A stretch of 64,000 bases of DNA from Anaerolineaceae bacterium. GTDB lineage: Bacteria > Chloroflexota > Anaerolineae > Aggregatilineales > Phototrophicaceae. The notes beneath the pieces are model-generated. The model was not told where the DNA came from, did not search any database, and was given only the letters and a program-made list of their open reading frames with translations. The stretch spans positions 682,001-746,000 of the forward strand of contig JACKCF010000001.1 in assembly GCA_020634165.1 (NCBI GenBank). Direction: 5' to 3'. Made by a program: the position numbers and the translations under genes. This document shows, one piece after another, positions 61,984-64,000 of the stretch; positions within the stretch are counted from its first letter, which is position 1; every line of letters begins with the position of its first letter.

Positions 61984-64000
61984 ATGAAGCGATTATTTGC
62001 TCGGCTGGATGTGGGCCTGCTGCTGGTGATTTTGCTCAGTGGCTTTGCGGCGATGCCGCTGCTGTTGCAGCCACAGGGCCTGCCCAACGGCTCCGATGTG
62101 CTCTATCATGCCTACCGCGCCGCCATGATGGACCGTGCCTGGACGCTGGGTGATATTTTCCCACGCTGGGCCGATGCTCTCTACTATGGCTATGGTGCGC
62201 CGCTGTGGCACTTCTACGCACCCCTTAGCTACTATCTCACCAGCCTCATGTCGCGCCTGTTCGCGCTGGATGCCCTGGGAGCGATTCGGGCGCTGGTGCT
62301 CCTCAGCTACTTCAGCATGGGCATTGGTATGTATTTCTTCAGCAAGCGCACCGCCGGACGATTAGCGGGCGTGCTTTCAGCGATTGCTTATCTGTTTGCG
62401 CCCTATGTCTTTTTCACGCTGCCCTATGCGCGTGGTGCCTATCCTGAACTGCTGTCACTGGCCCTGTTTCCCTGGGTGATGTGGCGCTTTACGCTGCTGC
62501 TCATCACCAACAGCCGCCGCGATACCGCTCTGGCAGCATTATGTTTGTTCCTGCTGATTATCAGCCATAACCTGATGGCGGTTGTTCTGACCCTGCTGCT
62601 GCTGGCCTATCTGTTCTGGCAGACTATGGCCACCATGTCCATAACAGCCCGTCAGCAGTGGAAAAGGGCGTTGCAGCCCCACTTGCAGCCCCACTTGCGG
62701 GCATTACTGGCGATGGCATTGGCTATCGGCTTGTCGGCCTATTTCTGGCTGCCGATTCTGCTGGAAGCTAACACGGTCCATCTGGAAAATCTGACAGCCG
62801 GTGCCCAGCTTGACTACCGCAATTTCTTCGTTTGGCCGGATGTGCTGTTCGGCTTCGCGCCGCTGCCCGATGCGGGTGCCATCAATGGCCTGCGCCCAGT
62901 GACCATCCTGGGCTTGCCACAGTGGCTTTTTGCGCTAACGGGCCTCGTTGGTGCCATCTGGCTGATTTTGCAGGGCGTTCGCAGTGGTCAGCGCCGGAAA
63001 CCTGCCCTGTATACAGCCATCTTCTTTGCCATTTGTGGGCTGATTTGCATCTTGCTGACTCTGCCACTGTCGGCCTCGGTATGGGATGCCATCAAGCCGC
63101 TGCAATATCTTCAATTTCCCTGGCGCCTATTAGGACCCGCCGCCTTTGCATTAGCGTTCCTGGTGGGTATGAACGCGCATTGGCTACAAAAGCTGTCGCG
63201 TCCTTCCTGGCAAACGGGCGCGATTGCGACGGTGGTGACCCTTGTGCTGGTATTCGCTGCACCGCTGTTCCATGTGGAAGAATGGCGCTATACCGATCTT
63301 GATACCTCGGTTGCGGCCTATCACGACAGTGAAGTCGCAGGCATCCAGATTGGTACGACTTTCACTGATGAATATCGTCCTGCCGATGTGCAGACGCGGC
63401 CCGGTCCGCAGCCGGATTTGCTGGCGGATTATGCCGATGGCTATCCGGTGGACCGCGCCCACGCGCCGGAAGGCGTTGATGTGTTTGCTGTCGCCAGCAG
63501 CCCGACTTCCAACGATTGGCAGACCCGCGCCGATGAGGTTTTCACGATGGAGGTCTACACGTTTTATTGGCCCGGATGGGTGGCTGCGGTCGATGGTGGA
63601 CAGGTTCCAGTCACGCCCTCGCCCAATCACGGCTTCATCACGTTTGAAGTCCCCGCTGGCCAGCATGATGTCAGCGTCTACCTGACGGCGACGGTTCCGC
63701 GCCTGATAGCCAACCTCATCAGCATCCTGACGATCATCGCCTTCTTTGCCGTGATGCGCTTCCTGCCTGCGGGTGCTTCCGCGCCTGCCACCGATCCGAT
63801 GAGCGCCCGACAACGGGCAGCGGTGCTGCTTGGTGGGTTGGTTGCCCTGGCGCTGGTGCTGCTGTTCCTGCCGGAACCAAGCGTTTTCTGGTTGAACACT
63901 GCGCCTGGACGTGCTCCGGCGGGCCAAGAAGTGCGCTACACCTTCATGGCCGATACGGGCGACGGAGAAGCCGAGTTAGCCCGTGTGGTTGGCTATGACC
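61984..64000 (+). CDS. GT-C-like polytopic membrane protein, 3' end missing
   Basis: The frame stays open to the end of the window (672 codons seen), so the protein is cut. From ATG 61984 (MKRLFARLDVG) it has one N-terminal helix, then an outer loop with NGSDVLYHAYRAAMMDR carrying the acidic residue expected in GT-C-type enzymes, followed by about ten more helices to residue 410, a soluble outer domain (about 430-570, ending FITFEVPAGQHDVSVY) and further helices. An ATG at 61951 in the same frame is possible if the message is leaderless. The plan resembles the 6-pyruvoyl-tetrahydropterin-synthase-related membrane proteins and YfhO. A 12-bp unit (TTGCAGCCCCAC) is doubled at 62671-62694, giving LQPHLQPH. 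Confidence 0.65.
   Translation, partial: MKRLFARLDVGLLLVILLSGFAAMPLLLQPQGLPNGSDVLYHAYRAAMMDRAWTLGDIFPRWADALYYGYGAPLWHFYAPLSYYLTSLMSRLFALDALGAIRALVLLSYFSMGIGMYFFSKRTAGRLAGVLSAIAYLFAPYVFFTLPYARGAYPELLSLALFPWVMWRFTLLLITNSRRDTALAALCLFLLIISHNLMAVVLTLLLLAYLFWQTMATMSITARQQWKRALQPHLQPHLRALLAMALAIGLSAYFWLPILLEANTVHLENLTAGAQLDYRNFFVWPDVLFGFAPLPDAGAINGLRPVTILGLPQWLFALTGLVGAIWLILQGVRSGQRRKPALYTAIFFAICGLICILLTLPLSASVWDAIKPLQYLQFPWRLLGPAAFALAFLVGMNAHWLQKLSRPSWQTGAIATVVTLVLVFAAPLFHVEEWRYTDLDTSVAAYHDSEVAGIQIGTTFTDEYRPADVQTRPGPQPDLLADYADGYPVDRAHAPEGVDVFAVASSPTSNDWQTRADEVFTMEVYTFYWPGWVAAVDGGQVPVTPSPNHGFITFEVPAGQHDVSVYLTATVPRLIANLISILTIIAFFAVMRFLPAGASAPATDPMSARQRAAVLLGGLVALALVLLFLPEPSVFWLNTAPGRAPAGQEVRYTFMADTGDGEAELARVVGYD

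Noticed and set aside
62671..62694. Doubled 12-bp unit TTGCAGCCCCAC as a possible regulatory repeat
   Set aside because: It lies in frame in a coding sequence and simply encodes LQPH twice.

Overview
The window reads as chromosomal DNA of a Gram-positive-like or monoderm environmental bacterium, most likely a Chloroflexota (Anaerolineae-type) member. This is inference from the gene families: very long histidine kinases with stacked GAF modules, six-helix membrane GAF proteins, BTAD (SARP-like) regulation, GT-C-like membrane proteins and LTD/SH3 surface proteins. The base composition is moderately GC-rich apart from one AT-rich island at 45799-46722. No rRNA, tRNA or CRISPR array was recognised.

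Layout. 1-13.6 kb is housekeeping and transport: an MFS exporter cut by the left edge, an IS1-like insertion sequence sitting in the centre of a palindrome, a GT-C-like membrane protein, a GNAT acetyltransferase, a secreted hypothetical framed by inverted intergenic repeats, a threonine-synthase-like enzyme overlapping a kinase-like phosphotransferase, an M20 amidohydrolase, exonuclease III and a second MFS permease. 13.6-14.8 kb holds a DMT permease.

14.8-45.8 kb is a signalling island, almost all on the minus strand. Reading in the direction of transcription it runs: two large membrane kinases (45798 and 41350), then, after two plus-strand genes (cyclophilin and a small hypothetical), two lone receivers, five GAF proteins without kinase domains whose ORFs overlap by 1-4 bases, a 2,760-residue hybrid kinase with about ten GAF modules, a threonine synthase fused to a receiver domain, and a final kinase whose N-terminal receiver has Gly in place of the phosphoacceptor Asp. 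I count about 29 GAF-type modules. The simplest reading is a many-input sensor assembly that feeds a few kinases and receivers, with a metabolic enzyme as one possible output.

45.8-48.0 kb: an AT-rich divergent regulatory region with a 22-bp tandem repeat leads into a BTAD regulator that carries a degenerate NTPase domain. 48-55 kb: acetamidase/formamidase, a small membrane protein, selA, an M24 peptidase, a ferredoxin-NADP reductase-like flavoprotein and a ZmaR-like GNAT. 55-64 kb: an FAD oxidoreductase, a short promoter-terminator unit that may encode a small RNA, an ECF sigma factor overlapping a membrane-anchored LTD/SH3 protein, an amino-acid ABC permease and binding protein (no ATPase in view), and a second GT-C-like membrane protein cut by the right edge.

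The most unusual items are the threonine synthase-receiver fusion, the overlapping kinase-less GAF operon, the IS inserted at a palindrome centre with an 8-bp duplication, several intergenic repeat families, and the BTAD gene's tandem repeat.
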